A DNA stretch of 64,000 nucleotides from assembly GCA_963575745.1 (NCBI GenBank), contig CAUYUJ010019270.1, forward strand, positions 544,931-608,930. Direction: 5' to 3'. Below are positions 1-11,458 of the stretch, piece after piece. Each line of letters begins with the position of its first letter. Within the stretch, counting starts at the first letter, position 1. Source of the stretch: Prorocentrum cordatum. Its lineage: Eukaryota; Sar; Dinophyceae; Prorocentrales; Prorocentraceae. Both the position numbers and the translations under genes were made by a program. The notes under the pieces were generated by a model, which saw nothing but the letters and a program-made list of their open reading frames with translations, searched no databases and had not been told where the DNA came from.

Positions 1-542
1 ATTCACCGCCACTTAGGCACACCTCCACGGAACTATACAATCACTCGTAAAGTTTCGGTTCAAGTATTGCCCTGGTTGGGCCGAAAGTGGCTACACCACG
101 TTCGAGCACCAGCTTCTGTGCGTCGAAAGACTTCATTTGAGCACATGGCTGGTGCACCTGCTGCGGCGCCAGCGAGGGGGCTCGGCTAAATCTCTCATTC
201 GAATCCGGCTCGAGGGCATCGCGCTTGTTCACCGACCCGACCAAAATTAGTTCACCTGCGTACGTGACTCCAAAGCCTCATTGGGGAGGACAACACGCTG
301 CGCGGCCCTGGACTACTGTACTGCGGCTTCAGGCGTGCCTCTGAGGTTCAAGAAACTACTGCAGGGCACATTCTGGAAAGCAAAACGGCGGTGGATGTTT
401 AGCGCTCCCCCAATCAGACCCACACAGGAGCCAAAGCCTAACGTAGGATACCTACCTCTTGCGTCCACCGCCAAACCTGCGTGCAAGTTTGCCCCTCGGC
501 GCCTTGCTTGGCTGCACACTGCGTCCTGCCGCCCTCAGGACC

Positions 543-1640
543 TCAGAAAAACACTTCTAAATCGTGATGATGCTCCCTTTTGTACGTCAACATGGCCGTC
601 GGGATCTCATTGGGCGTCGTCTGTTTGATTGGATGCCTCTCGGCCGACTGCAGCGCCTCCAGGAGCTGATTCTCGAGTTGCACGTCGTCGGGTAGTAGCG
701 TGCGCCCTGCCAAGTGGTATGTGAGCCTGTTCTTCGCGTCCTTGCCAGGCTTGTCGAACGTTGGGAGGCAAAGTAGCTCGAACACCAAGTCCAATGCTTC
801 CGCTGGCGCCCCCTTTTCCAGCATGATCCGCAGCCTCTTGAGGACGCCCGAGCAGCGCATTCGTCGCTCCGGCGTGTCCGCGAACGACCAGTTCTCTAAA
901 ACGTGCAGAATGGCGTAGAAGCAATGGAAGCTCGGAGCTCCTATGTCCTCCTCTGGTTTCTCTTGCGCTTCTGGATGAACTCTTGGTAGGCCGATATCGC
1001 TGACTTGACCGGCTGGCTGTTGCGGGGCGCCACCGCCGTGGATAGTGTCTGATGTTCGAGCGTGCGCACCCTTGCCTCGAGCTGAACCACCAGCGCTTTG
1101 ATCTCGGCCCCCATCCGATCCTCCATGTCCTCTTCCTCGTCCTCGGCCACTGCTTCCTCCCGCTGCTCGAGCCACCTTGGGGCGCCGACCTTGTGCTTGA
1201 GCGAAGCTTTGGCTGCGTGGTCTCACCAGCCAACTCTGCACGTCCCCTTCTGGCATCACGGAGCACTTCTCGCCACGACTGTAACTGCACACTGGGTTCT
1301 GAATGATCAGTCCCTCGCTGAGCTGCAGACTCGCGAGGACGGCGAATATGGAAAGTATCTGGAAGGAGATCACGGAGGTGAAGTCGACAATGCTCGAGCA
1401 GGTCGGCTGCAGTATCGGCTTCGAACTCGCATACTGGGCATGATAATGAAGATGGTACGCTGGACACCGACTCAAACCTTCCCCTATCCTGTGGGAAGTA
1501 TGCTCTTCTAAAGCTAACCATAACGTGCCTTTTAGCTGTTGTTGTTCTTTTCATCACAGTTTTGCATAACTGACATGTGTTAGTCATTGTAAGCAGCGAC
1601 CCCACATGTACCCTCCTATGAGTCCCACCTTCAGCAGCAC
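543..1640 (-). pseudogene. zinc-finger/coiled-coil protein gene, broken into three frames
   Basis: I do not recognise the family. Three overlapping minus-strand frames read as one protein. The first frame holds a CQLC pair near 1570 and a classical C2H2 finger (CPVC, twelve residues, HCRLH) near 1370-1434. From about 1235 the sense moves to a second frame with an acidic run and a coiled coil (EIKALVVQLEARVRTLEHQ). Near 955 it moves to a third frame that ends at 543 with a helical domain (FYAILHVLENW, LVFELLCLPTFDKPGKD). Both moves are the same -1 step, and neither junction shows an obvious intron. I read it as a pseudogene or an indel-damaged multicopy gene, acting perhaps as a nucleic-acid binder. 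Introns are the main alternative. Confidence 0.45.
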
Positions 1641-1666
1641 ACATGTGTGACATAAGCTGAAAGGGG

Positions 1667-1817
1667 CCCAAAACGGCACAAGAAGCCCTCAAGTCGGACG
1701 AGTAGGGCCCTCAGGGGGCCACGAGAAGCTCCCGAAAGGGAAACCACCAAACAACATTTCGAGCCTTCGGCCCCAAGGCCCCCATGAGGCCCTAGAGGCG
1801 CCCGAGAAGCCCCCAAG
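1667..1817. repeat. dispersed direct repeat, copy 1
   Basis: Begins CCCAAAACGGCACAAGAAGC and runs about 150 bp. It matches 3631-3777 in the same orientation with scattered substitutions, including the shared block CGAGCCTTCGGCCCCAAGG. It belongs to a wider family rich in AAGAGGCCCC and CCTCAAGAGG words. Confidence 0.75.
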
Positions 1818-2094
1818 AGACTCAAGAGGACCCCAAGAGCACTCCCAGGAGAACCTCAAGAGGACAACATTACCGATTTTCCATAGGTGTTTGAATGTTT
1901 TTCTTCGTCGCCGTCGTCGCCATCCCTCTTCAGGGTCGGCGGCACTGGCCGTAAGGCCATTGCAATGCAGCGCAGCTGCTTCGATTTGGCACCGTTGTGA
2001 TTGCTTGATTTTGAAGGGAGGAGTGGCTATGGCCTGCTCGGCTGTCTCTCGACACAGGGTGAACTGCTGTCCCGGATGAAATGTGTGTTGCGAG

Positions 2095-2165
2095 TCCGCC
2101 GGGAGTGAAGGAAGTCCGTCGGCGGACTTCATGGGGAGTAAAGGAAGTCCGCCGACGGACGGCTG
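2095..2165. repeat. pair of short palindromes in direct repeat
   Basis: AAGTCCGTCGGCGGACTT (7-bp arms) is followed within 40 bp by a second version of opposite spacer sense, GTCCGCCGACGGAC, each preceded by GAAGGAAGT or AAAGGAAGT. This makes two stacked hairpins of unknown role. Confidence 0.6.
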
Positions 2166-2169
2166 GGGG

Positions 2170-3120
2170 GTCTCTGGGAAAGAGAGGAAAGCCACCCGCG
2201 GACTTCCTGGAGGACTTCCAGCCGGATCGTTTTCTCCCGGCCCCTCGTGCCCGAGACGGGCCCCCTCGAGGCCGAGAGAGCCCATGAGGGGGGGCCCTCC
2301 CACGGCTCGCGGGCCCAAGGAGGCTTTGCATCACGCTTCGGGTCCATCTCGGCGCACTGGCCCCCCCCGTCTGGCCTGGTCCTCCCGTCTGGTCTCGTCC
2401 CACCATCTTGCCTGGCCATCCCTCAAGGGCTCTTGAATGACCTTAAAGGCCCCTCACAGTGAGGGGACGACCACAAGAAACCTTCCACAAGAAACCCAAC
2501 CCTGAGACCCCAGGACGTCCATCGTTTTTTTTCATGTGGGAACGTCACGCTTTCCATTGCAAAGCTATCGAAACCCAAGAAACCCAGGGCCCCCTGGAGG
2601 CAAGCAGGGTGTTTCTTGGCATGGGTCTCCACTGTAAGGGCTCCTGAAGGCCACGACGGGCTCCTGAAGGGCCTCAAAGGGCTCCTTAAGGGCTCCTCAA
2701 AGGCCCCGCGCTGTGCCTCCCCGTCCTCTTTCGTCCCCCTTCTGGAGATCGCCGCCGCCGCCGTCGCCTTGACGCCCGCCGTGCCGAAACGAAGCCGAAA
2801 ACTCAAGGACAAGTAACTACCCCGCCCCCCGCCCGATCCAAGGGACAGGAGACAAACAACTACCTCTTCTGAAGGTCGGGGAGTGGTAGAACCAGGAGGT
2901 AATCTTTTATATCAAAAGATATGCTGCAATTTCAAACAAAATTCACAAACGATTCGCATTTATCTCAAACTATAACTTGTTTTATCCCTCGGGGCCAGCA
3001 AGTCGGAAGTGGAGATACCTTTCCTATCCCCCCACCCCAGCAACGCATAAGTACCAAGGCGGTGGCTTCGACCCTGGCTGGGCGGCCCCACAAGATCAAC
3101 GGCGGCTCGCAGAGCACGCG
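2170..3120. other. no gene seen
   Basis: This stretch is purine/pyrimidine-skewed DNA with CAAGGGCTCCT-like words. The open frames on both strands are short, compositionally biased and mutually overlapping, and I cannot support a gene here. Confidence 0.5.
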
Positions 3121-3630
3121 GGGACCCAAGGGGCCCAGAGACCAAAGATAACTTCAGGAGACCCAAGAAAGCTCCGAACTGAGCCTCAAGGGCGCCACTC
3201 GAGATCACTCCGGGGAACGGCCCAACGGGCGCGCCTGAGGGGCAACAGACGGCGCCAACGAAGCCCCGAGAGGCGCCGACGCGAGGCCCCACGAAGCCCA
3301 CCGCGCGGCCAAGGCGGCCGCAAGACGGCCCCACAGAATGCCTTCGGAAAAGAACGCCCGAAACGGCCCAAGAGACCCATACGAGGCATATATAAGCACC
3401 CGGGAAGGCCCAGGTGGGAGGGATCCGAGGGATGGGAAAAATCAACCAGCCCCTTGGGGCGACAAGTGGTTTAGCGAGCCCCCTCGTCCAACCCTCTTCT
3501 TCCCCATTGGGCCGCGGTGCACCCCTTCCCCTCTTGCCTCCCCTGGACTGGCACTCGGCGCCCAGCGAATCGTTGGATGGGGCGGCCGAGGCGCGCGAAG
3601 ATCGAAGCTGCCAAAAGTGTCCCTGAACGG

Positions 3631-3777
3631 CCCAAAACGGCACAAGAAGCACTCAAGAAGAACGAAGAGGGCCCTCAGAGGGCCACAAGAAGCTCCCGAG
3701 GTGGAAAACACCAAACGACATGTCGAGCCTTCGGCCCCAAGGCTCCCAGGAGGCCATAGAAGCGCAAGAAGCCACCT
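3631..3777. repeat. dispersed direct repeat, copy 2
   Basis: This is the second copy of the repeat at 1667-1817. It shares GGGCCCTCAGAGGGCCAC-type and GCCTTCGGCCCCAAGG blocks. The sequence between 3120 and 3630 is related CC(A/C)AAGAGGC-rich repeat DNA without a convincing gene. Confidence 0.75.
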
Positions 3778-3929
3778 AACGTCATCGAAGCACGCATGTC
3801 TATCATACTGGTACGCGACCAACCTGTCAGGCGCATGCAAGACCGCTTTTATCTTCATCATCGTCGACATCATCATCATCACCATTATCGCCATCACTGT
3901 CACCGCTAGATTTATCCTACTCCTCCTCT

Positions 3930-4160
3930 TTCTTCTCCTATTCCTCCTCCTTCACCTCCTCTTCCTCCTCCTCCTCCTCCGCCTCCTCTTCATTGCCCCT
4001 CTAACATCGCCTTCTCTTCCTCCTCCTCCTCCTCCTCCTGCTCCTCCTTCTCCCCCTCCTCTTCCCCCTCCTTTTCCTCCTCCTCCTGCTGCTCCTCCTC
4101 CTCCTTTTCCGCCTCCACCTCCTCTTCCCCCTTCTCACCCTCTTCCTCTTGCTGCCCCTG
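3930..4160. repeat. (TCC)n pyrimidine microsatellite
   Basis: An imperfect TCC/TCTTCC run. It yields Pro/Leu-rich and, on the other strand, Glu/Arg-rich open frames that are low-complexity shadows. Confidence 0.9.
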
Positions 4161-4369
4161 CAGGGTAGAAAGGGGGAAAAGGGATGAACAACTGAGAGCA
4201 CATTCTTTTATGCGCGGCCAATGGTTCCACGCACATCGGCCCCAACCAATTCGCCAGTGAAAACGTCGCCAAGTGAAAAAGCAACGCTTCGTAAAACGAG
4301 CTGCAACGAGCAGGGTCAGACCGGCCCGGTCTGCGGGCCCCCCTTTGTGGCGCCACCAGGCTGCGAATG

Positions 4370-4600
4370 AAATTACGACGGCTCTGTACATCGGTACGCC
4401 TGTGAGCACCGCGGTGCCCCGCAAGCGACACGACATGCGAGCGAGCACCGTACCACAGCGTGTCTGCGAGCACCACGGGCCTGCGAGCGCCGCGTTAACC
4501 TGCGAGTGCCGCAGCATGCGCAAGAGCACCAAGCTGTGCCTGTGAGCACTACGCTGGCCTGCGATCGCCGCAGCACGACCGCCAGCTTACATTCGGCAGC
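4370..4600. repeat. degenerate ~20-bp tandem repeat (CCTGCGAGCACCGC words)
   Basis: At least six diverged units built on CCTGCGAG(C/T)(A/G)CCGC are spaced about 18-25 bp apart. Short Arg-rich open frames across the array are by-products of the repeat. Confidence 0.6.
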
Positions 4601-4891
4601 CAGCATGACATGATCTGGGGGGCGCCAGGGCCCAACGCGACACGTTGGATTTCGTCGTCAGGATCTCGGGAATTTCTCGCCGAAGGTCGCACTGGGCACC
4701 TGTTGGCGCGCCGTGGCGCACGGTGCGAGATCAGTTTCTCGAGGCGCACACGGCGCCACGCGCGTCGAGGATGCGCGAAGGCGCCGGTGGAGCCGCGCGG
4801 GGAAAGATCTGAACATTAGAAATAGGCGGCAGTAGACGAAAATTGCCCTCCAAGACTTGCACTAAGCCTTCCCAGGATCGGACACGCAAAG

Positions 4892-5299
4892 ACGCATGCA
4901 AACTGTGCCACTGGGGCCTTCGGTGGAGCTCCCCATAGGGCCACGAACCGTGTGAAGGGTGTGCCGACACGAATCGCGGGGACGCATGTACACCCGGGCC
5001 TTTTGGTGGAGCTCGCTATGGGGCCGCGGACCGTGTGAAGGGTGTGCCGACATGAATCGCGGGGACGCTTGTAAACCTGACACTGGGACCTTCGGTGAAG
5101 CTCTCTACGGGGACACGAACCGTGTGACGGGTGTGCCGAAATGAGTCGCGGGGACGCATGTAAACCACGCCACTGGGGCCTTCGGTGGAGCTCCCTATGG
5201 GGACACGAACCGTGTGAGGGGTGTGCCGAAATGAATCGCGGGGACGCATGTAAGCCCTGCCACTAGGGCCTTGGATGGAGCTCCCTATGGGGCCACGAA
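4892..5299. repeat. ~90-bp satellite, five units
   Basis: Units start at ACGCATG/ACGCTTG near 4892, 4982, 5065, 5154 and 5244 (periods 90, 83, 89 and 90). Shared blocks include GGGGCCTTCGGTGGAGCTC, CACGAACCGTGTGA and GGGTGTGCCGA(C/A)A. Two more diverged units of the same family lie near 49931-50090. Confidence 0.9.
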
Positions 5300-5319
5300 C
5301 GAAAAAACATTACACTCAA

Positions 5320-7275
5320 CTCCCTCCGTGTCCAACACAACTTCTGGGTACTTCACAGCCTTCATGTACAACACACCACCCGATACTCAAGAGGCTACTT
5401 CCCCAAGCTTAAACTGAAACAAATGTTTATGCTCAGCCTTCGTGTACGGCACACCACCTGATACTGAAGAGGCTCCTTTCCAAAGCTTAAACTGAAACAG
5501 ATATTTTTGCCCAGCCTTCGTGTACGGCACACCACCTGATACTCAACAAGCCTCCTCCCCAATTTAGCTTAAAACAGTAGTGAACAATTGAGTTCAGATC
5601 CCTCCGTGTCGAACACAGCAACCAGGTGCTCCACAACACTCGCATACAACACACCACCCGATACCCAACATGATCCCTCCCCCAGCCTAACCTGGAACAA
5701 AACTATATGCTCGGCCCCCTCCGCCTCCGCACACCCATGTACTGGACAGCCTTCGTGTACAACGCACCACCCGATACTCAACAAGCTTCCTCCCCAAGCC
5801 TAGCTTGAACAAATCTTTCTATTCACCCCCCCCCGCGTCGAACACAACGAGTCCAAAGCCACACCGGATACTCAACAGGCTCCCTCCCCGAACCAAACTC
5901 GAAAACACATCTTGTTACTCCCTCCCTTCTCCAACCCAACGCCCAAGTACCCGACAACATTCGTGTGCAACACTACACCCGATACTCAATAGGCCCCTCC
6001 CCAAACCTAGAATGATAAAGTCCTCATAGTCAACCCTCTCCGTGTCCAACGCAAGCCCAAGTATTCCACAGCCTTCGTGTACAACACACCACCCGATACC
6101 CAACAAGTTTCCTACCCATGCTAAGCTCGAAACCATATGTCGATTCAACTCGTTCCGCGTCCAACACTACACCCAAGTACTCTACAGCCTTCATGTCCAA
6201 CACCGCACCCGACATTCAACAGGCTATCTCCCAAAACCTAAATCACTTTTTCAATTGGGAAATCTATCTTCAAACCCTTCCTCGTCGAACCCAGCACCCA
6301 GGTACTCCATAGCCTTCGTGTACTATCTATCAGCCGATGCTCAACCACTGCCATTTCCCTAGCCGAATCTGAAAACTTCTTCTACTCAGCTCCCCCCGTA
6401 ACCAACACAACGCCGAGGTACCCAACGGCCTTCGCGTGCAGCGCACCACCCGATACTCAACAGGTCCCATCTCCAAGCCGAACTTGGAAAAAAACCTTCT
6501 ACCCAACTCATTCCGTGTCCAACACAAGACCCAAGTACACCACGGCATTCGTGTACAACACGCCACCCCATACTCAACAAACTTCCTCCCTAAACCAATT
6601 GTGAAACAATCTTACTCACTACTTCCGTGTCCAACACATAACCCAAGTCCCCCCCAGCCTTCGTGTCCAACGCCGCACCCGCTACACAAACGGTTCCCTC
6701 GCCAAGCCTCACTTGAAAAAAACCCGCCGTATACTCAACCCCCTCCGTGTACAACACAACGTCCCAATACTCCACAAATTACGCTTGCAACACACCACCC
6801 GATACTCCACCGGATCCCTCCCCAACCCGAAATTGAAAACGTCTTTCTACCCAATTCCCACCGTGTACAACAAGACATCCAACTACTCAACAAGTTCCCT
6901 CCCAAAGCCTGGCTTCAAAAACCCTTCTGTTCGGCTCCCTCCGTGTCCAACACAACACCCAAATATTCCACAGCCTTCGAGTCCAACGCCGCACCCGATA
7001 ATCGACAGGTTCCCTCCCAGAGCCAAACTCGGACCCCCGCCTCCTACATAACACCCAGGAGCTCCACAGCCTTCGTGCACAACGCACCACCCAATACTCA
7101 ACAGGCCCCTTTCCCAAACCTACCTTGATAAAGCTCTTATACTCAAATCCCTCCGTGTCCAACACAAAGCCCAGGTACTCCACCACATTCGTGTACAACA
7201 CACAACCCGATGCTTAACAAACGTCGTCCCCAAACATAACCCGAAACAAACCTTCTCCTCAACTACTTCTGTGTC
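5320..7275. repeat. ~112-bp satellite array, about 16-17 units
   Basis: Unit landmarks are CCCTCCGTGTCCAACAC, GTACTCCACAGCCTTCGTGT, ACAACACACCACCCGATACT and CTCCCCAAGCCTAA, recurring about every 105-120 bp. It abuts the ~90-bp satellite directly. Translations are Pro/Thr/Ser-rich and show no coding character. Confidence 0.9.
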
Positions 7276-7289
7276 CAGAACCTTTTGCC

Positions 7290-8900
7290 GGCCCTGAAGA
7301 AAACTCTTTGGTCACAGTTCTGGTTTTGGTTCCCGTTTCAGATTGGATCTCTCCCTTCTTCCAGCCTGGAAGACGACCCCCAAAATCACGGTTCTGGTTC
7401 TGGTTCCGGTTCTGGTTTAGGTTGGTTGTGTCTTCTGGCCCCGAAGAAAGCCCTTCTGGTCACGGTTCTGGTTTTGGTTCCGGTTTGGGTTTCCTTCTTC
7501 TTCTTCTTCTTCCGGCCTGGAAGAATACCCCCCGAGTCACTGTTTTGATTATGGTTCCAGTGCAGGTTTGGGTTTCCTTCTTCTTCTGGCCTGGAAGAAG
7601 ACCCCCCAAATCACGTTTCTGGTTCCTGTTTTGGTTCCCGTTCAAGTTTCTTTTTCTTCTGGCCCCAAAGAAGACCCCCCTGATCACGGTTTTGGTTCTG
7701 GTTCTGGTTATGGTTCCGGTTTCGCTTTTCTTCCGGCCCGGAAGAAGACCCCGCAAATGACGGCTCTGGTTTCGGTTCTGATTCGGATTCGGGTTTCCTT
7801 GTTCTTCCGGCCTGGAAGAAGATCCCCCATGTCACGGTTTTAAATCCGGTTCCGGTCCCGGCCCCCCAAATCACGATTCTGGTTTCGGTTATGTTTCTGG
7901 TTCCGGTTTCCTTCTTCTTCGGGGTGCGGAAGAAGAAGGCCTCCAAGTCACGGTTCTTCTTGCTGGTTCTGGTTCCAGTTCCGGTTGTTTTCGTTTTTGG
8001 TGTTTTTTCTCTCTTCGGTCGGTCACAATCGGCCAGATTATGGTTCTGGTCCTGATTTGGGTTCCAATTTCCTTCTTTTCCTCCTCACCGAGCTTAAACC
8101 AATCACAAACCAATCACGGTTTTGGTTCTGGTTCCGGCTCTGAATCGAGTTTCGTTCTTCTTCTTCTGGGCTGGAGAAAGATCCCCGAAATGAAGGTTCT
8201 TGTTCCGGTTCCTGTTTGGGTTTCCTTCTTCTTCCAGCCTCGAAGAAAAACCCAAATCACGATCATATGTTTCGGTTATGGTTCCAGTTATGGCTTCCTT
8301 CTTCTGACTACCTACCAAACCACCCCAACCCAACCCGAAGACCCGAACTTCGGGTTGGGGGGGTACGGGCTCCGCCTGTGTTTTTGTCAATGTTCCCCGA
8401 CCCCCCCCACTGGAGATGGAGGCCAAATTGAGGCCTTCGGGTTGGGTTGGGGTGGTTTGGTGGGTGGTGATCTTCTGGGTGCGGAAGAAGACCCCTCGCG
8501 TCACGGTTCTGGTTTTGGTTTTGGTTCTGGTTCTGGTTTCTTTTTTATTTCGGTCGGTCACAATGATCAGCCAGGTTCTGGTTCCGGTTCTGGTTTTGAT
8601 TCCAGTTTCCTTCTTCTTCGGACCCAGAAGACCCCATTGGTCACGGCTTTGGTTCTGGTTCCAGTTCTGGTTCCGGTGTCCTTTTTTCCGGCCCGCTGGT
8701 TCAGGTTCCAATTCCGATTGTGGTTCTGGTTTGGTTTTTTGGGGTACCATGATTCTTCGCGGTTCTGGTTCTGGTTCTGGTTCCGGTTCCGGTTCGTGTT
8801 TGTCCTCTTCGGGCGCTCTTTGGTTTCGGTTTTGGTTCCGGTTTTCGCTCTGGTTCTGGTTCCGGTTCTGGTTTCCTTCTTCTCCCCCTGCCGAAGAGGA
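7290..8900. repeat. composite (GGTTCY)n array
   Basis: Runs of GGTTCTGGTTCCGGTT hexamers alternate with a spacer of the type CTTCTTCCGGCCTGGAAGAA followed by GACCCCCC and ATCACGG. The minus strand reads as Arg-Asn-Gln repeats. These frames exist only because the unit is a multiple of three. Confidence 0.9.
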
Positions 8901-8959
8901 CCCCCGAAACCACCACCACACCCACACTCCGAGAGGGGGAATACGAACTAAGATTTCGA

Positions 8960-9175
8960 GTCTGTCTCACCAAGATGGCCCCAAGAGCCCCCCAGAGGCC
9001 TGACAGGCGCCCCCAAGGAGCCCCAAAAGGCCGCCAAGAGGCCCCCAAGAAAACCTCACGAGGCCCTCGATGCGCCCCAGAACAGGCCCCAAAGAACCCC
9101 CCGAGAAGCTCCCCGACGACCCCCTGATGCCTCCAAGGGGCCCCAGAAGGGGCATCCCACGAGACCCTCATATGC
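8960..9175. repeat. AAGAGGCCCC-type dispersed repeat
   Basis: Contains AAGAGCCCCCCAGAGGCC, GCCAAGAGGCCCCCAAGA and similar words. The same family occurs at 1667-1860 and 3120-3777, and in reverse orientation (CCTCTTGGGGCCTC) at 56085-56215 and 58050-58160. Confidence 0.6.
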
Positions 9176-9189
9176 GCCCTACCTTTCTC

Positions 9190-9420
9190 TCTCTCTCTCT
9201 ATATATATACATATAGAACATGTGTATATGTATATATATTATATATAATATATATATATATATATATATGTATCTCTCTTTCTACCTCTGTCTCGTTAAG
9301 CTTCCTTCTATTGTTTGTGGTTTCTCTTTCTCTCCCTCTCTCTCTCTTTCAGTTTCTCCTCCTCCTCCTCCTCCTCCTCATCCTCCTCCTCCTCTTCCTG
9401 CTCCTTTTTCTTCTCGCCCT
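9190..9420. repeat. CT, TA and CCT microsatellites
   Basis: (CT)n passes into (TA)n at 9190-9270, then CT-rich DNA, then (CCT)n from about 9355. No gene. Confidence 0.9.
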
Positions 9421-9659
9421 CCTACCCGCCCCTCAGCGGAGGCAAACTCTCCATAGAAGAGCGGAGCGTTTGTATCGTTGACTGAAGCGCCGACGTCCGC
9501 TTCCCAGGACGGCAGAATCGCTCGAGATGATTGGCGATCCCCTTCACGTGCATATGCGAGCGCGTACGACATTGAAGACCGTGGCTCGCCCTATGGGCTC
9601 CTCGCTTCGTCTGGGGGCTAGCGGAATGGCGCAAGCCTCTCGAAGAGAGGAGAGCGAGA

Positions 9660-9871
9660 GAGAAAAAAACAACAATAGGGAGAGAGAGAGAGAGAGAGAG
9701 AACGAAAGAGAGAGAGAGAGAGAGACAGAGAGAGAGAAGGGAGAGAGAGAGAGAGAGAGAGAAGAGAGACAGAAAGACAGAGAGAGAGAGAGAGAGACAA
9801 CAAAAAAGGAGGCGGGGGATCAGGCAACGCGGAAGAGGCGGATGAAGCGGAGGGGGGGGCGAGGCATATAC

Positions 9872-9934
<63 letters not shown>

Positions 9935-10070
9935 GAGAGAGCAAGAGAGAGAGAGAGAGAGAGAGAGAGCAAGAGAGAGAGAGAGAGACAAACAAAAGAC
10001 AGGGAGAGATAGGGAGAGAGAGAGAGGGAGAGAAAAACCAACTGTATATATATATATATGTATATATATG
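9660..10070. repeat. (GA)n microsatellite with TA core
   Basis: Long GAGAGA runs are interrupted near 9830-9880 by a GC-rich island and near 10045-10070 by (TA)n. The Ser/Leu-rich open frames on the minus strand are artefacts. Confidence 0.9.
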
Positions 10071-10119
10071 GAGAGAGCGAGCAACAAACAAAACATATAC
10101 ATCCATATACAGATAAAGA

Positions 10120-10359
10120 GAAAAAGGGAGAGGAGGCGACGGAGTAGGAAGAGCAAAATGAGGCCCACTCCAGCAAGGACCGCAGCAAGTACACGGTCCG
10201 CTGCTGGCAGAGCCCGTCCGACAGCTCCACCAGCGCAGTTCCCATGCGCAGCGCGGACCGCATGGCGCGGCTTTCCGACTCGTCCACCTCGGCCGAATGG
10301 CAAGCCAAACGCGACTTGCGAGGAGCGAGGAGGAAGGAAGCACCTTCCTCTTCCTCCAT
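10120..10359 (-). pseudogene. coding-like fragment next to the retrotransposon 3' end
   Basis: The minus strand from an ATG at 10357-10359 reads an acidic start (MEEEEGASF) and then an amphipathic helical stretch (SALRMGTALVELSDGLCQQ, YLLRSLLEWASF). It then runs into TA/GA microsatellite. If the retrotransposon and one target duplication are removed in thought, the frame continues upstream into 33441-33460 as more acidic codons. It could be an exon interrupted by the insertion. I do not recognise the family, and the evidence is composition and frame continuity only. Confidence 0.3.
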
Positions 10360-10367
10360 CGCGCCCT

Positions 10368-10372
10368 CCTCC
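10368..10372. repeat. target-site duplication, left copy
   Basis: CCTCC directly abuts the left LTR and is repeated at 33436-33440 directly after the right LTR. Five bp is the usual copia length. The CT-rich surroundings weaken the call. Confidence 0.55.
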
Positions 10373-10714
10373 AGTCTTTCCTCTGAGACTCGGGGTAGGA
10401 TGACAAAGGAATTAAGATCTCATGTTCACTCTGCTCAGGGAGAGCGGAGGCGGGATGAGACATTGGTAAGACAGATATCCGTTAAGCTAAACCACTCTAT
10501 CAGGAATAGGAAGGGAGGTGGAAGGCCGAGGACGGACGACGACGAATCGCCCGCGCGCCCCAGCGCGCTCCTTTTCTCTCCTGCCAGCCGAGGTCGGCTG
10601 GTTTGAGCAGTTATACAGCTGCAGAAACGCAGATTCAGTTCACGCGGACAGTTCGTTGCATGCAAACGAAGTTAAGTTCTAATTGAGTATGAGGCGGAGA
10701 GGAGCATATTTACT
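10373..10714 (-). repeat. 3' LTR
   Basis: 342 bp, about 98% identical to 33094-33435 with no length difference. In sense orientation it begins AGTAAATATG and ends GGAAAGACT, giving a 3-bp inverted terminus AGT...ACT. It holds a perfect hairpin CCAGCCGAGGTCGGCTGG at 10584-10601 (8-bp arms), kept in both LTRs, and a GCGCGC...GCGCGC dyad just beside it. It also keeps the first 30 codons of the Gag frame. Confidence 0.9.
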
Positions 10715-10722
10715 CCCCCCGC
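10715..10722 (-). other. polypurine tract
   Basis: On the minus strand GCGGGGGG immediately precedes the 3' LTR start AGTAAATATG. A purine run in this place is the expected primer for plus-strand synthesis. It is short but correctly positioned. Confidence 0.6.
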
Positions 10723-10991
10723 GGCGGGCCGCGTAGAGCCCATCCAGCCACAGCACCCTCGGCCTGTGCATTTGCACAACCAACGGAGCCAACCCGAAAA
10801 AGCCTTTTACGGCTCAACGGTGGCTGCCAGGGGGCCAAGGGCCGAAGAGGCTCGACGTTTCCCACTATAATTATAAATTCCCCGCTGGACCGGCTTAGCC
10901 GACCAGTAGAAAGGTCCGCGCCCAGCACGCTTAGCGCGTGGGTAAAGTGTTCGGCGTGCGCATGCCGCGGACGGAGTCACGCGGGCCGCGC

Positions 10992-11423
10992 TCAGTTGAG
11001 GACCCCCCGCGGATTCCACGTGCTCTCTCGCCTGGGCGGCGCCGGAGGCGGCGGGTTTGAAGTCGCCGATCCTCCCGTCTGCGCGTCCATGCCACGAGGC
11101 GTGCGAGACCGCCCTCCTTCTCTGTCAGCATTTGCAACCTGTGCCGCCTCCCTCGGCGGGAAATGATGCTCATGCTCCCACTTTGACAGCCAGGTCCAGT
11201 AAGGCAAATTGTACCATTCATCGTTATTAAGCCACGTGATCCTGTTCCGATGGAGGTGATATCCAACAGGGATTCCATTCACGTGGGTCGGGTAGGACTG
11301 GTCAGGGTCGCATGTGGAGCCGTGTCCTGCGGCGCTGACCGCCGCGGGCAGCGCAAGGCCGGCGGCATCATCGGCGGCCGCGACAGAGGCATCATCCATG
11401 GCTGCATCGCGCGCGCGTCGCAA
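10992..11423 (-). CDS. last cargo ORF of the element, unknown
   Basis: 143 codons in the frame left after a -1 step from the preceding ORF. The centre has a Trp/Tyr/His-rich segment (THVNGIPVGYHLHRN, WLNNDEWYNLPYWTWLSKW) flanked by Ala-rich and Pro/Arg-rich linkers. I do not recognise it. It is the most 3' coding segment; the remaining 280 bp to the LTR is GC-rich and holds one copy of the element palindrome (10891-10901). Confidence 0.4.
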   Translation of the reverse strand: MRRARDAAMDDASVAAADDAAGLALPAAVSAAGHGSTCDPDQSYPTHVNGIPVGYHLHRNRITWLNNDEWYNLPYWTWLSKWEHEHHFPPREAAQVANADREGGRSRTPRGMDAQTGGSATSNPPPPAPPRRESTWNPRGVLN

Positions 11424-11458
11424 ATCCGACCGATCCCTCGCGTTTGGGATCTTCTAGG

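Noticed and set aside
281-628. 115-codon plus-strand ORF and overlapping minus-strand ORFs near the left edge
   Set aside because: No family, biased composition, and overlapped by the better-supported minus-strand pseudogene at its right end.
5320-7275. Possible CRISPR array (regular repeats)
   Set aside because: Whole ~112-bp units are repeated with no constant-repeat/unique-spacer structure, and the setting is eukaryotic.
7285-8951. ORFs of 150-303 codons with Val/Phe/Gly or Arg/Asn/Gln repeats
   Set aside because: Generated by the (GGTTCY)n hexamer array.
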